DNA of 64,000 bases from Acanthosepion pharaonis (GCA_903632075.3 CAHIKZ030004123.1:4106001-4170000), one strand, 5' to 3'. Shown: positions 10,620 through 21,755, numbered from the stretch's first letter. Numbers and translations are program-made. The notes: a model not told the origin generated them from the sequence alone.

Positions 10620-10838
10620 CAAAAGATATAAAAAGGAACTGTGTGTTTTTTTTCCCCTCCACTGTAAACTTGGTGACATATCTGATCTGAAATTAGAAGT
10701 GTACTATGATACATCATACACAAACTTGATTAATGACTTTTCCAGTGCTATCAGATTGTTATGAACTGCGTGTTTGTTGTCTCATAACTATTAAATGAGA
10801 TGCCTTGTATGCAGTTTTAATTCACAGTCCGTGGATGA

Positions 10839-10881
<43 letters not shown>

Positions 10882-10969
10882 ACATGTAGAAACGTGTGAT
10901 GCGATAAGAAGGAAATTATTGCTACTCATGGTTGGCTTGAAATAACCATTTATTTACACGGAGAACCTT

Positions 10970-11015
<46 letters not shown>

Positions 11016-11429
11016 AAATCACAGTCCCAAGTTACTGAGTTGTGTGTCACAACCATTAGGACAGGAGAATATATATATGTATCCTTATTACTTGATAGAC
11101 ATGTTCCAAGTTTGTTGAGTTTTGCGCATCTCACATCTCAATGTCGCGTTGATCACGTGACTAGTGTGGTTTGGACAGGGGTAAAAGGGAGGTACTCTGT
11201 TTGAAACAGGAAAGAATTATTTCCCTTGGAATATATTTTTATCCATCCTAACACATATATATCATATTCTTTATGGGAAATAATAAAATTCATTAAATAC
11301 TGAATGTTTCTGATAAAGGAAACAGCTAATCTCGTTATTACCATTAAACTATTAACACTATTGTTTATTATGGAGATATTTTTATTAAAACTGAATTTAT
11401 ATATTACTCTATAAATATTTATATATTAT
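10620..11429. other. Unclassified sequence with TA/TG microsatellites
   Basis: Contains (TA)(TG)n at 10839-10880 and (TA)n at 10973-11012. The sequence around 11120-11180 is richer in CpG (GTCGCGTTGATCACGTGACT), but no family was recognised. Confidence 0.4.
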
Positions 11430-11441
11430 CCTAGAAATATT

Positions 11442-11874
11442 CTGTCTTGGGTATGATGATAAACTACATCTGCATCCAGGGTAAAACGATAAACTACGTC
11501 CAGCAGCAAGGCCTCTGATCAGAAGGCTTTGAAGAACGTGGAACCACCTCTTAATTGCTGGTGTCCCCAGGTCCACCCTGACCCAGGGTGGTAGCATCAG
11601 TTAGGGTTCTAGCTATGGGCAAATGGTTAACCCCAAAACTGAGGTAAAAGCATTATGAAAGTGTAAAAATAGGTTTTAATACCAGAAATACTTAAAAAAA
11701 AATTATTACCAGCAATACATTTTTAAAAATAATATTAACAGCTATACATTTTTGAGGAAAAAAATTATTACCAGAAATAGATTTTTGACAAAACAAAATA
11801 TTACCAGGAAAAAAATGTTGTTGGCATTAAATGACCCATTGAAGTTGATGTGCCATAAAACAAACCAAACTAAA
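11442..11874 (+). mobile_element. V-element copy 1 (VNTR retroposon)
   Basis: Flanked by a perfect 12-bp target duplication CCTAGAAATATT (11430-11441 and 11875-11886). The head starts CTGTCTTGGGTATGATGATA and has a second partial copy of that phrase. It contains the perfect hairpin CCACCCTG-ACC-CAGGGTGG at 11573-11591, then AGCTATGGGCAAATGGTTAA. The middle is a short tandem array of units around TTACCAGCAATACATTTTT. The tail GGCATTAAATGACCCATTGA and GCCATAAAACAAACCAAA ends the element. Variable-length target duplications point to LINE-mediated retroposition. No coding capacity and no obvious tRNA or 5S head. Confidence 0.75.
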
Positions 11875-11890
11875 CCTAGAAATATTATAG

Positions 11891-12200
11891 CATCCTGGGA
11901 ATGGCAACTATATCTGACAGCAAGACCTGATCAGGAGATTTTGAGGTGTTTACAGCCACCTATTAATTGCTGTTGTTCTTTGTTCCACCCTGACTCAGGT
12001 GGTAGCAACTGTTTGGATCCTAGCTATGGGCAAATAGTGACCCCCCCCCACCAAACTGGGGTCAAGATACTATGAAAGTATAAAAAGAGATTTTTATAAA
12101 AATACCAGCAATACATTTTCATAGTGAAAAAAATTACCAACAATACATTTTTGTCAAAGAAATTACTAATGCTCCCAAGAAAATTATGCCAATAAATAAA
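11891..12200 (+). mobile_element. V-element copy 2, 3' incomplete
   Basis: Begins 5 bp after the right target duplication of copy 1, with CATCCTGGGAATGGCAACTA. It has the conserved GATCAGGAGATTTTGAGG, the hairpin region in decayed form (CCACCCTGACTCAGGTGG), CTAGCTATGGGCAAATAGTG and about three VNTR units. The standard 3' tail is absent and no convincing target duplication was found. It is more diverged than copy 1. Confidence 0.65.
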
Positions 12201-14150
12201 CAATAATATATATCTATGAATGTTATCATGGTTGTGTTGATATTTGTATTCTTATTTTGTTAAATCTGTAGACTCCCCTGTGAAGTATAGGGTAGGGTTG
12301 CCAGACGTCCCTTATATACAGGACATGTCCCATATTGGATAATTTTGTCCCCATCCTGTACCAATCTTAAGGGACACCCAAAATATCCTGTATTTAGTTC
12401 ATTTCCAAATATCATAATAAAAAAATATATTTTTACTCCCTTATGTTTCTTGGTTGTAACTTTATAAGTAATTATACTTTTTTTTTCTCAGATCCTCTTG
12501 ATGAAAATAACCAAAATGTAATGAAGAAACTAGGGTTGTTAGAAGTTTACACAAAACTGATGTGTTTATTTCTCTGCTGACTGTATTATATATATTAAAA
12601 TGATTTCACTTTTACAAAATTTTATTTTTCTTAGCTTATATTAAATAATTTTCAAATAATTTTACTTTTATTTTCCCAATATGTATTAGTGATGGGGTGA
12701 TTAATTGGAATCAAGAATCAGAAATATCTAAACTTTTTGAGGTATTGTAATCGGAGAATTTTTAACTGAATTTCTAATTCAAAAAACGATTTTTTGGATC
12801 TTTTTTTTGTTTAAATCCTAATTTTCCGTTCCTGGTACTAATGATAAAAAGATATAAATATTTATTGATTTTTAACTATCAGTAAAACTAAAATCTATAC
12901 ATCATAACAACACTCAAGTTAAGTATGATGTAAATTTATTTTACTTATGTAAAAAAGAAAAAAAAAGAAAGGAAATGTGCAAGTTTCTACTCAGTTCTCA
13001 AACTTTCCATATAATTTGCTAGTTTAAAGTCTGTTTCACTTCAAAATAAAATATTTTTATTTTTAATTTCTTTTTAACCATTGTTAATTCACCCAATTAA
13101 TATTATAATTTATTAATTTAATAATTATAATCAAAATTATGTAATATAAACACAAAATGAATTCACATTGTTCTGCTAAGTTCTCTTTTAAGACAATTTT
13201 TATTATTTTTTAATTTGTAAAAAAAGATAAAAGTGAATGTATGGAATTCCTGCCAATGCCACATAAAAATTGACCTTGCGTCAAGGCAGTTAAATAACTT
13301 GAATTTGTTTTTATAATTGTTTTAATCAATAAAATCATTTTTTACACTCAGTTATTGAAAAGATTTATTTTTGTTCACATATCTTTGTATTCTTTTTATG
13401 AAACTTAAATTTGTTTCTACAAAATTCATGTATTTCTTAAAATTTTATAGCCTTCAACACAGATTTTAATCATTATTTACTTCAAATAAAAGTTGTTTTT
13501 TTTGTTTTTTTTTTTTTTTAATTTCCCGAACTAAAGCTTTTTCACACAAAAGTTTGTATCAATAAACCTAAAATTTAATTTCCATCAAAAATTGTATTTA
13601 ATTTTATTTTACTAATATTTTTCTTTGGCATAATTAAACTTTCTTGTATTAAATTATTATGGCATTTTCTCATTTATTCCACCTTGGAGCCAAACAAGTT
13701 TTGTAAGTAGAAGTGTATAAAAAAGGTTAAAAACAAGTATTTTATCTAGTATGATTAAGCTATAGTTTTTTGGGGTTTTTTTTTTTCACTTTTAACATGA
13801 TTTGTTTTAATTTTTTTTAAATAAAACTAGTAAAATTGCATCTTCTAATAATCTAATAAATAGCTGAAAAAACTGATCTGAAAAACACACATTTACAGTC
13901 CTTATGAAGATTTTAATCATTTTTAATCTTAATTTTTTAATGCTTTGTAATAGTTGAATCTCATACCTTATAAAATGATCAAGATGGATATCAGTATTTA
14001 ACTTTCTAATATTTTTTTAATTTATTGTAAAGTTTACTAAAATTGCTTATATCTCTTTAAAAAAATAAAGTCATCTGTTTTTATTGTGTTGTTGCACTTT
14101 TTCTCTTTTATTTTCTTTTAACGAAAATAAAACACTTTTTGTTTCTTTTT
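12201..14150. other. AT-rich unclassified sequence with a hAT-like end
   Basis: Very AT-rich with many poly-T runs. At about 12687 the phrase TAGTGATGGGGTGATTAATT resembles a hAT-type terminal repeat, and GGAATCAAGAATCAGAAATA nearby is matched in inverted orientation at 16130-16245. GGGTTGCCAGACGTCCC at 12296 also looks like a transposon end, but no partner was found. Confidence 0.35.
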
Positions 14151-14167
14151 AGAAATTATTAGTTGTG

Positions 14168-14389
14168 AGAAATTTATTTTAGACATTAAAACTTATTAGT
14201 GATTAAATTTTTTAGATAAGATTAAAGATCTTATTATTTATTATTTAAGTTGCTGTTTAAAATTTAAAATTTGCTTTTGTTATTTACTGTCCTGCAATGT
14301 TAGGTACTCCTTGTACTTTATCAAAATATATGCATGACTTAAACCACAATACATAGGATGATGCCGTTCTACTTACAGTATTATTGTTG

Positions 14390-14442
<53 letters not shown>

Positions 14443-14885
14443 GGTGGTTCTTATTTTTGAAGGGCATGCTGAAATTGAATTGTAACCCCTGAATTTGTTT
14501 CATTCATTGAAAAATGTCACATATAAAATGTTAAGGAGATTGCATAATATTTAGAGGCCGCCGTTATTAAAACTTAAAACATATAAGGTAAAAAAAAAAA
14601 AAGAATAAACCCATTTTTTATTTTAATTTATTTTAGACAGTAAAATGTATTAGAGATTAAATTTTTTACATAAGATTGTAGACCCTTTATTATTTATTTA
14701 TTAAGTTGCTGTGATAATTCATATTTAATTCTTATTGAACGTCAATAACCAAATCTAAAATTGGCATTTATTTCATTCACTGTCCTGCAGGATTAGGTAC
14801 TCCTTGTACTTTATCAAAATATATGCATGAGTTAAACCACAATAGATAGGATGACACATTTATGCTTAGAGTATTGTTGTTGGAT

Positions 14886-14949
<64 letters not shown>

Positions 14950-15115
14950 TGATGTGTCTCTTATTTTTTGAGTGAATGCTAAAATTGAATTGTCATCCCT
15001 AAATTTGTTCCATTCATTGAAAAATACCACATATAAAATTTTAAGGAGATTGCATAATATTTAGAAGGCACCTTTGCTTGTTAAAACTTAAAATGTATAA
15101 AAGTGGACAAAAAAA
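14168..15115 (+). repeat. Two-copy tandem duplication of about 450-490 bp with TA arrays
   Basis: Copy one (about 14168-14610) and copy two (about 14628-15115) share, in the same order, AGTGATTAAATTTTTTA-type sequence, GTACTCCTTGTACTTTATCA, ATATGCATGA, a long (TA)n (14392-14440 and 14890-14945), AATTGAATTGT, TTCATTCATTGAAAAAT and AGGAGATTGCATAATATTTA. Divergence is roughly 10-15 percent by eye, so it is not recent. The second copy has an extra 40 bp near 14725-14765. Confidence 0.85.
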
Positions 15116-15229
15116 TAGACCCATTATTAGTTGAATCTTTATAAATTATACACATCAGAAAATGAGAAACATTTTTTTACCCAACAGTAAAAAATTTTTA
15201 ATTTTAACTGATATTTATTATTTTCAGAT

Positions 15230-15350
15230 CCTAATTATGGCAAGTGGATCCAATGCCAAGCAAAAAAAGTGTAGTTTGGAAGTTTTTAAAGATTTCTGAT
15301 GATAACCAAAATAAAGCAATATGTCAAATGTAGCTAGGTACATTTAAGTG
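15230..15350 (+). pseudogene. BED zinc finger remnant of a hAT transposase
   Basis: The plus strand reads SLEVFKDF, then in another frame ISDDNQNKAICQM. This matches the S-x-V-W-x-F-F...D-x-x-x-x-K-A-x-C-x-x-C start of BED-type zinc fingers that open many hAT transposases. A frameshift lies between the halves and the second cysteine is lost. No downstream transposase was recognised; V-element copy 3 begins 160 bp further on. Confidence 0.45.
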
Positions 15351-15507
15351 ATTTACATAAAGAAATTGTTCTCTTTATTTTTTTAACTCTTACCCAATTT
15401 TTTAAATAAAAAGTATATCTAACCTAATTTCATAAGCTTTTGTATTCATTTTTCTACTAAATGTTTTATTAATAAATGTACTTTGTTCATTCAGTTTCCC
15501 AAACCAA

Positions 15508-16107
15508 TGTCCTGAGTAAGACGATAGACTACGTCCAACAGCAAAGGCCTCTGATCAGGAGGTTTTGAGGAGCATGGAACCACCTCTTAATTGCTGGTGT
15601 GCCCAGATCCACCCTGACCTGGGGTGGTAGAACCTGTTAGGGTCCCAGCTATGGGAAAATAATTAACCCCCAAACTTGGATCAAAACACTATGAAAGTGC
15701 AAAAATAGGTTTTAATACCAGAAATACTTTGTATAAATAATTATTTCCAGTAATACATTTTTGAAAAAAAAAAAAATATTACCAGCAATACATTTTTTGA
15801 GAAAAAAAAAAGATAAAATATTACCAGCGAAGGAAAATTCTTACCAGAAATCGATTTTTTGAATGAAAAAATATTACCTGAAATCGATTTTTGAATGAAA
15901 AAATATTACCAGAAATCGATTTTTGAATGAAAAAATATTACCTGAAATAGATTTTTGAATGAAAAAATATTACCAGAAATAGATTTTTGAATGAAAAAAT
16001 ATTACCAGAAATAGATTTTTGAAGGAAGAAATATTACCAACAATGAAAATTTTGTCACCATTAAAATATCCCGTTGAGGTTAAGGCTGTAAAACTAAACA
16101 AACCAAA
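15508..16107 (+). mobile_element. V-element copy 3, longest VNTR
   Basis: Flanked by a perfect 12-bp target duplication TTCCCAAACCAA (15496-15507 and 16108-16119). The head begins TGTCCTGAGTAAGACGATAG, contains CCTCTGATCAGGAGGTTTTG and the hairpin region CCACCCTGACCTGGGGTGG, then CCCAGCTATGGGAAAATAAT. The VNTR runs from about 15715 to 16050 with a regular 32-bp core. The tail is ATATCCCGTTGAGGTTAAGG followed by CTGTAAAACTAAACAAACCA. This copy is 600 bp long; copies 1, 4 and 5 span 433-480 bp, the difference being mainly array length. Confidence 0.8.
15841..16050 (+). repeat. 32-bp minisatellite inside V-element copy 3
   Basis: Six regular units starting near 15841, 15874, 15906 and every 32 bp after. 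The unit core is TTACCAGAAATCGATTTTTG then AATGAAAAAATA. Units alternate CCAGAAAT and CCTGAAAT, and TCGATT drifts to TAGATT in the later units, suggesting local unit-by-unit expansion. Confidence 0.9.
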
Positions 16108-16124
16108 TTCCCAAACCAACTATA

Positions 16125-16245
16125 GGGCCTGAAAATAATGAATTTTAATCATTATTGGTCTTGGAATCAGGAATCTGAAATTTAGAACAATATCAGGAAT
16201 TGTATAGGAATCGGTAAAAATATTGACATCGTCTCATCACTAGTC
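16125..16245 (-). mobile_element. hAT-like terminal region, right-hand partner of 12.69 kb
   Basis: Read on the minus strand it begins TAGTGATGAGACGATG and continues to CAGATTCCTGATTCCAAGAC, resembling TAGTGATGGGGTG...GGAATCAAGAATCAG at 12687. The 8-bp duplications expected of hAT elements are not evident, so the two ends may belong to different copies. Confidence 0.3.
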
Positions 16246-16635
16246 AAATAGTAAAAAAATGTCAAGTGATAGTTTGGCAAGTGGAGCAAAATGTAAATCA
16301 CCTGGTCAGTTGATGTCTGTTCTATACCTGCATTTCCCTTGCTATTTATAGCTGAGGCTAATACAATGTATGCCCAAGTAAGCTCACTAGCAAGACCCCT
16401 TAATCCATGCAATCTCATGTAACATAGATGTCTATGATTAGCTCTACCAAATAGATTTCTAGCTCTTGAGGGATATTTCTCCTTCAGCAAAATATGCTGA
16501 TCATACTTTTGATAATGTGCTGAATGGAAATTTTTTTTTTTGAATAAAATTCTCTCTCAATACTTCTTAGCACAATCTCTTTTTGTGCTCCAAATCGGCT
16601 TCATCCAATAACTGAAAATATAGTACAAATTATGT

Positions 16636-16830
16636 TGTGGGCATGTGGCCAAATGATTGGAATGCTAGCATTCTGACCATGAGACCTTTATTTGAATTGT
16701 ACCATGGTCGGTCAGTCAAGGCAGAGATTTCTGGAAAGCAGCAGCCTGGTGAGATGACCTCGGCATGCAACCTTTGTGAAGTGCCTGAAAGTCTTAACAC
16801 AGGTTAATCCAAGCTTTGTGATTTGAAATT
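16636..16830 (+). mobile_element. tRNA-derived SINE, second family
   Basis: The segment GCATGTGGCCAAATGATTGG is a tRNA-type A box region, followed about 40 bp later by a B-box-like TTTGAATTGTACC. A GC-richer body (CAGCCTGGTGAGATGACC, GGCATGCAACC) follows. It does not share the tail of the 5S/tRNA family. Confidence 0.5.
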
Positions 16831-16839
16831 GGGTAATTG

Positions 16840-17450
16840 TGACTTTTTGCTACCACAACTATCAAAGGGTTTTCAAACAGTTCCAAGTTATCATGACCAG
16901 AGATTTCAGCATACTGGCTTTGTTTAAACTTGATTACACTAGATTATGCAACTATGGTCTGCTCAGCATAGATGCAATACCACAGTATAGCTCTGGAGAT
17001 GATGTAGAAATACAGATGTGCTTGAGCAGGTGTTTGCAGTTAGCATTAACTAGCCATGCTACCAGATGGACATGCTTAGAAACAACCAGTCAGCCATTAC
17101 TTATTACATGTACAGTATAAATAGTTGGCTCTGTGCGTGTTGAACAAACATAAATGTATTTGAGCAGCCAGCCATTTTCAGTATAAATTATGGTAAAGTC
17201 ATAGTGTAATTTTGTTTTGTTTGCACAATTTTAAGGTTCAATAATCTAAATTTCTCTTAACATTTTCTTTGTTTAATATGATCATAATTCATATACTGCA
17301 AAAAGTTCATTTATTTTTTTTCTCCTTAGATGTTATCCAGAAAAGTGATTAATTTTCCCACTCCATCATCTTTGCTTAGCTTCTCAAAATTTAGTAAAAA
17401 CATTGTCATGTGTACTGCTTTCATTTACTTATGAAGAGTGCCCCCCCCTT
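16840..17450. other. Unclassified sequence
   Basis: No repeat family or motif-bearing frame was recognised. The 93-codon plus frame at 16839-17120 has no domain that I can identify and lacks supporting context. Confidence 0.35.
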
Positions 17451-17454
17451 TTTT

Positions 17455-17690
17455 TTACAATGATGTTCATCCTGTATAAGGTTCAAGAACCACACTAGAA
17501 GTAGAGGGTTACAGAGTAAGAGGCAGCACCTCAAGTGAAAGAGATAGAAAATATTTTAGAGAAAAAGCCAAATCTTAAACAGGAAATAAGGGATAAACCT
17601 CTACTCCTGTTCAAAGGATGAGGGAGGAGTTTGAACTGGACGAGAGGCAAACCTATCTACTCCTATTTCTGTACCTTGTTGTTTTATTCA
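17455..17690 (-). mobile_element. LINE-D 3' end fragment
   Basis: Starts with the family 3' block TGATGTTCATCCTGTATAAG and GAGGGTTACAGAGTAAGAGG. It continues with a segment (GGGATAAACCTCTACTCCTG) that is also linked to LINE-D at 33.6 and 33.8 kb, so both belong to one element. Confidence 0.6.
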
Positions 17691-17787
17691 ATGGCAGCTT
17701 TCCAGGCTCTTTTTTTTTTTTTCATCAACCTCTCAATAAAAGGGTTTTAATTCTAAAACCCTAGACAAGGTTTTTTAGTGTGCACTT

Positions 17788-17860
17788 GATACTGTTGGAT
17801 TGCTTAAATGTTGGCCCCCTTTGGATACTGTTGGATTGCTTAAATGTTGGCCCCCTTTGC
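17788..17860. repeat. Two-unit 36-bp tandem duplication
   Basis: The unit GATACTGTTGGATTGCTTAA continuing to TGTTGGCCCCCTTTG is repeated perfectly at 17788 and 17824, so the duplication is recent. Confidence 0.95.
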
Positions 17861-18065
17861 TGATATTTGACCACCAAATCATATAATTAATGAAACATTA
17901 GTAATGAGTGAAAATAAAAATGGTTTGAGAGAAAGTCAGAGGAATGAAAATGTAGTTTTATTTTCTAAAATTGAAAATATGCCAGAAAAGTATAAAAATG
18001 TGTTACGTACTTTACCTGCAACACTGAAAAAGAAATTAGAGGATGATGTGAAACACTGTCTCAAC

Positions 18066-18258
18066 TCACAAGTCAAGAACACATAATGTTGCAAAGTGCT
18101 GTGCCACCTGACAAGTCGGCAGCATATTGTGTTGCAAAATGTTGTCACCTCAAAAGTCGGCAGCACATATTTTTGCAAAGTGCTATGTCATGTCACAAGT
18201 CAGCAGCACATCATGTTGCAAAAGGCTGTCTCTATTCACAGGTCAGGAACACACCTTT
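18066..18258. repeat. 43-bp minisatellite, about 4.5 units
   Basis: Units begin at 18066, 18109, 18150, 18193 and 18236 with the core TCACAAGTCGGCAGCACAT, then TGTTGCAAA. Unit divergence is about 15-20 percent. A 60-codon plus frame (17904-18086) ends inside the first unit; it shows no domain, and I treat it as unrecognised and probably not coding. Confidence 0.9.
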
Positions 18259-18844
18259 CTTCCTTAATATCTGTGAAAGCTGTAAATACTGGTCTCTACT
18301 GATTTACTGTTATGGATCACATGACCAGCCATCTACTAATTGGGGAAGAGGATAAAAGGTAATCCGATCCATGTCTTTTTGATTACAAATTCTACAGACA
18401 TAGTGGTGTGAATATAGAGCCATTAATACTTAATAAAGAGATTTAACCAAACTCTTAGATCTTGATAACAAAATTCCCAAGATTCATGGGACAAAGAAAT
18501 CATCTGTGCAGGTGTTATAGAGTAGTTTCACAGTGGAAGCTTGTATTTCACTAAGTCGGTCCCTAAATAGGTTCGACGTACAAAACATTAGGAACTTGAT
18601 ATAATAGTTAATGATACAGCAATCTAGTTGTGGAGGCTGATACTTTAATATCCGACTAACGGTCATCTGGCATCGACTGACTGACCAACTTGCTGAGCAA
18701 CTTAGCTACTACTCTAACTTATTATAGGTGGGAGAGTCTATTAACAATAGAATAGGTGTGTTCCAGTATAACAGCAGGTCAAGAATTTTTTATAGACAAC
18801 AATAAAAACAGCAAAAATATAAGTTAACAAATGAGTTTTTATAT

Positions 18845-19260
18845 TTACACTATTTAAATTGCTTGGATTGTTGTCCTCATCTTTGTGATATTCAAAACAT
18901 TTCAGCCATTGTATACCCTGGCTTTCTTCAGGTGATTGGAATTTCTAACCAAACACTTTATTTCATCCACTGGAGTAGATTGTTCTAGTTCCATGTGCCA
19001 TGCCTCTTCTAGATATCTCAGGGTCAGTTATCAGTTATTTCCCTTTAGTAACTCAAGATTTTCATTCACTTTTGCTGTGGCCAGGTATTGAACTAACAAC
19101 TCTTTTGGTCAAGTTATTGGATTACTTTAAAAAGCATTGGTTGAAGTATTCCAGTGACTTGAGCTAAAGAGTTGTGAGTTCAATAGCTGGCCACATTCAT
19201 GGCCAAAATGTTCTGAATATGTCAACAAAGATGAGGACAACAGTCCAAACAATATAAAGT
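18845..19260. mobile_element. Doubly nested foldback element
   Basis: Outer arms (18845-18907 and 19201-19260) share GTTGTCCTCATCTTTGT in inverted orientation. Inner arms (about 19080-19125 and 19150-19196) share TATTGAACTMACAACTCTTT in inverted orientation around a short centre. The outer arms and the phrase CTAGTTCCATGTGCCATG are shared with the element at 3791-4097. The inner arms are absent there, so this copy either keeps or gained an inner palindrome. Confidence 0.7.
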
Positions 19261-19439
19261 TACAATACCTCATTTCAGAAATAAAGACAGATATTGAGAT
19301 GGTTTTAATCCACGTGAATGAAGGTTTCTTCAGCAGTAATTCTTCATAAAGTTCAACTGAAAACTATTCTCTGCTAGCATGTGAAAAGCCTCTCTGTAAT
19401 ATATTTCATTGTCCAAAATTCTTGTTCATATTGCTGCTA

Positions 19440-19445
<6 letters not shown>

Positions 19446-19504
<59 letters not shown>
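19446..19504. repeat. (TA)n microsatellite
   Basis: About 59 bp of uninterrupted TA. Confidence 0.95.
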
Positions 19505-19507
<3 letters not shown>

Positions 19508-19944
19508 GAGATTGCCAAAAAACTTCCATGTTAGGGAAGTAACCCATGAACCCTTATACATGCACAGAAACACACGCATACATTTTTCTGTACACATACA
19601 GTTATATGAAGAAAATGTAATACAATCTTCCTGTATTGTGAAAATTGAGGACTCCCATTATTTCAATTATTACTTCATTTCACAAAGCAGATCCGAGCAG
19701 ACATGATTCTTTCTTCCACTTTTAGATGTTCTCAGTTTACAGCCACCTGCAAGAAAAGTGCATATCAGTGCAGAATATAATGGGCTCTCTTTCAGCAATG
19801 ATATTTGTATAAATATTTCCTTAATCCCGTTTAAAATTGCACTTAGATACACAAGCATCAAGCTATTTTACAGACAGATATTACGTACTAATAGTTACAA
19901 GCTTTCATTTTATCTGGCACGATGCCGAATGAAGTAGTGTTTTT

Positions 19945-20945
19945 CTTTTCTTCTTCTATGTGCCATCTTTCTTCTGAATATTGGCGATAATGGCTCTCCT
20001 CAGTTTCTTGTCCTTTGTAGATCCTATTAAATTGTTTTTGTTATCTTTCCTAAACCTTGTTCTGCTCAAGCTCACTAGTATTATTTTTTTACTGTCCCTC
20101 TTGCCTTCAATCTGTCCAGTGAGTATCAGATTTTCTAAGCTCTCTTTCCTCATTATGTGCCCTAGAAATTTCAAACATCTCTTCCTGGTGTTAAGTATGT
20201 ATCCTTTTGTTTCAATTTTCAATAAAATTTTGCCGTTGCTCACATGTTTTGTCCATAGTATTCTCAGCATCCTTCTGTAGAGCCACATTTCTGTTTTTTC
20301 ATCTCTGAGGAGATTGTCCAGCATTCACTGCCATATAGGAGGAATGACATTACATAACAGTTCAGCACTCTTTTCTTTGTTTCTAACAAAACATTCCTAT
20401 TTCTTAATACTTTGCTTAACTTTTGGAAGACATTATTTGCTATCTCAATGTGCCCTGGGATTTCAGTGTCCCTCTTGCCTTCTTCTGTTAAAACACCTCC
20501 CAAATATTTAAATTGTTGTACTTGTTTCATTTTGGTATGTCCAATTTGTAATTTGTATGTTGGGATGTCCTTTTTGCTAACAACCGTGCATTCTATCTTC
20601 TTGCAATTGATGTTTAGTCCTTTCTTGTTTTCTTCTATTACCTTCTGTCAGAGTTCATGTAGTTTCCATTTTCTTTTTGCTATCAACACTGTGTCATCGC
20701 GTATCTTATTTTGTTAAAAATTGTGGCTGCCAATAATGAATCCTGGCAGGACTTTTAGTTGTCTCAAAATCATTTCACAGCATTGGTAGAATAAGTACGA
20801 TGAGAAGACACATCCTTGTCTGATACCCCTTTCTGTTTGTATTTACTGAATTCATTTTTTTATCCGTATGCAGGCAGTTTACCCCCCAGTATAAGTTCTG
20901 GATTATTCTCATACAACCAGTAATAAGGATCATACAACAAAATAT
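19945..20945 (-). mobile_element. LINE-B (RTE-like) reverse transcriptase remnant
   Basis: This is the longest reverse transcriptase remnant in the window. Reading the minus strand from 20945: RIIQNLYWGV, ERGIRQGCVFSSYLF (the Q-G-x-x-x-S-x-x-L-F motif), then IRDDTVLIAKRKWKLHEL (the Y-A-D-D catalytic box with the tyrosine-alanine changed), KGLNINCKKIECTVVSKK, QVQQFKYLGGVLTEEGKRD, LLYGSECWTISSEMKKQ, RRMLRILWTKHVSNGKILLK, LKFLGHIMRKESLENL, and a tail with KLRRAIIANIQKKDGT. This order matches the palm-to-C-terminal part of endonuclease-reverse transcriptases of the RTE type. The endonuclease and finger domains are missing (5' truncation near 20945). Stops and frameshifts are present. Confidence 0.85.
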
Positions 20946-21019
20946 GTGAAAATTACAAGAATTTAGCATATTTTCTCAGGCTAGCAGAACTGCCAAAAAT
21001 CACTCAGTATATATAGGTT

Positions 21020-21255
21020 GTATTCTACTTATCACCCAATTAGTCTTCAGGTCTTAAAAAAATCAGCATTTTGGGTTTTATCTAAACTAAAGGAAGAACA
21101 GGAAATATTTAGCTTCCAGACATGCTCTCTTTTTGTATTCGACTCATCACTCAATTAGTTTGCATGCCTGGAAATTCGGCATTCAAGATTGGCTTTTAAC
21201 TGAACTGAAACCAGAATAGGAGATATTCAGCTACCAGATATACTCTATTTAGGTA
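21020..21255. repeat. Two-unit tandem duplication, about 116 bp
   Basis: Units at about 21020-21136 and 21137-21255 align along their length: ATCACYCAATTAGT, GGCATTY..., CTRAACTRAA..., ATATTYAGCTWCCAGAYATRCTCT. Divergence is roughly 20 percent, so this is an old duplication. Confidence 0.75.
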
Positions 21256-21291
21256 TGAAGATTTTTTTTTTTTTTTTCCAATTCTAAATTG

Positions 21292-21755
21292 TCATCCTGG
21301 GTATGACGATAAACTACATCCGTGTTCTGGGTAAGATGATAAACTACGTTCAACAGCAAGGCCTCTGATCTTTTAATTGCTAGTGTTCTCAGGTGCACCA
21401 TGACCCGGGGTGGTAGCACCTGTTAGGGTCCCAGCTATGGGCAAATAGCTAACACCCAAACTTGTGTAAAAGTAGCTTTTAATATCAGAAATACTTTGTA
21501 ATAAAAAAAATTATTACCAGCAATAATTTTTGAAGGAAAAATTATTATTAGCAATACTTAAAAAAAAAAAAAAAAAAAAAAATACCAGCAATACAAACAG
21601 TTATACATTCTTTGAAAAAAAATATAACCTGCTATAGATTTCTTCAAAGAAAAATATTCCCAGAAATAGATTTTTGAAGAAAAACATATTACCAGCAATA
21701 AAAATTTTGTCAGCATTAAATAACCCATTGAGTTTGATATGCCGTAAAACCAAAA
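21292..21755 (+). mobile_element. V-element copy 4
   Basis: Flanked by the longest target duplication of the family, a perfect 14-bp CCAATTCTAAATTG (21278-21291 and 21756-21769). It has the doubled head phrase GGGTATGACGATAAACTACA / GGGTAAGATGATAAACTACG seen in copy 1, the CCATGACCCGGGGTGG hairpin region, CCCAGCTATGGGCAAATAGC, a VNTR from about 21480 to 21700, and the tail AATAACCCATTGAGTTTGAT with GCCGTAAAACC. About 25 bp of head (between GATC and TTAATTGC) is deleted. Confidence 0.8.

Noticed and set aside
12296..12400. GGGTTGCCAGACGTCCC start of a transposon
   Set aside because: It looks like a terminal repeat but no inverted partner or coding remnant was found, so ends cannot be assigned.
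12687..16245. A single 3.5-kb hAT element with BED finger
   Set aside because: The two ends look related, but no 8-bp target duplication is seen, the BED reading points the wrong way for its distance to the right end, and the middle is a tandem duplication. Reported as separate weak features instead.
18066..18258. Possible CRISPR-like array of spaced repeats
   Set aside because: The repeats are contiguous 41-43-bp diverged units without unique spacers, in a eukaryotic repeat context. It is a minisatellite.
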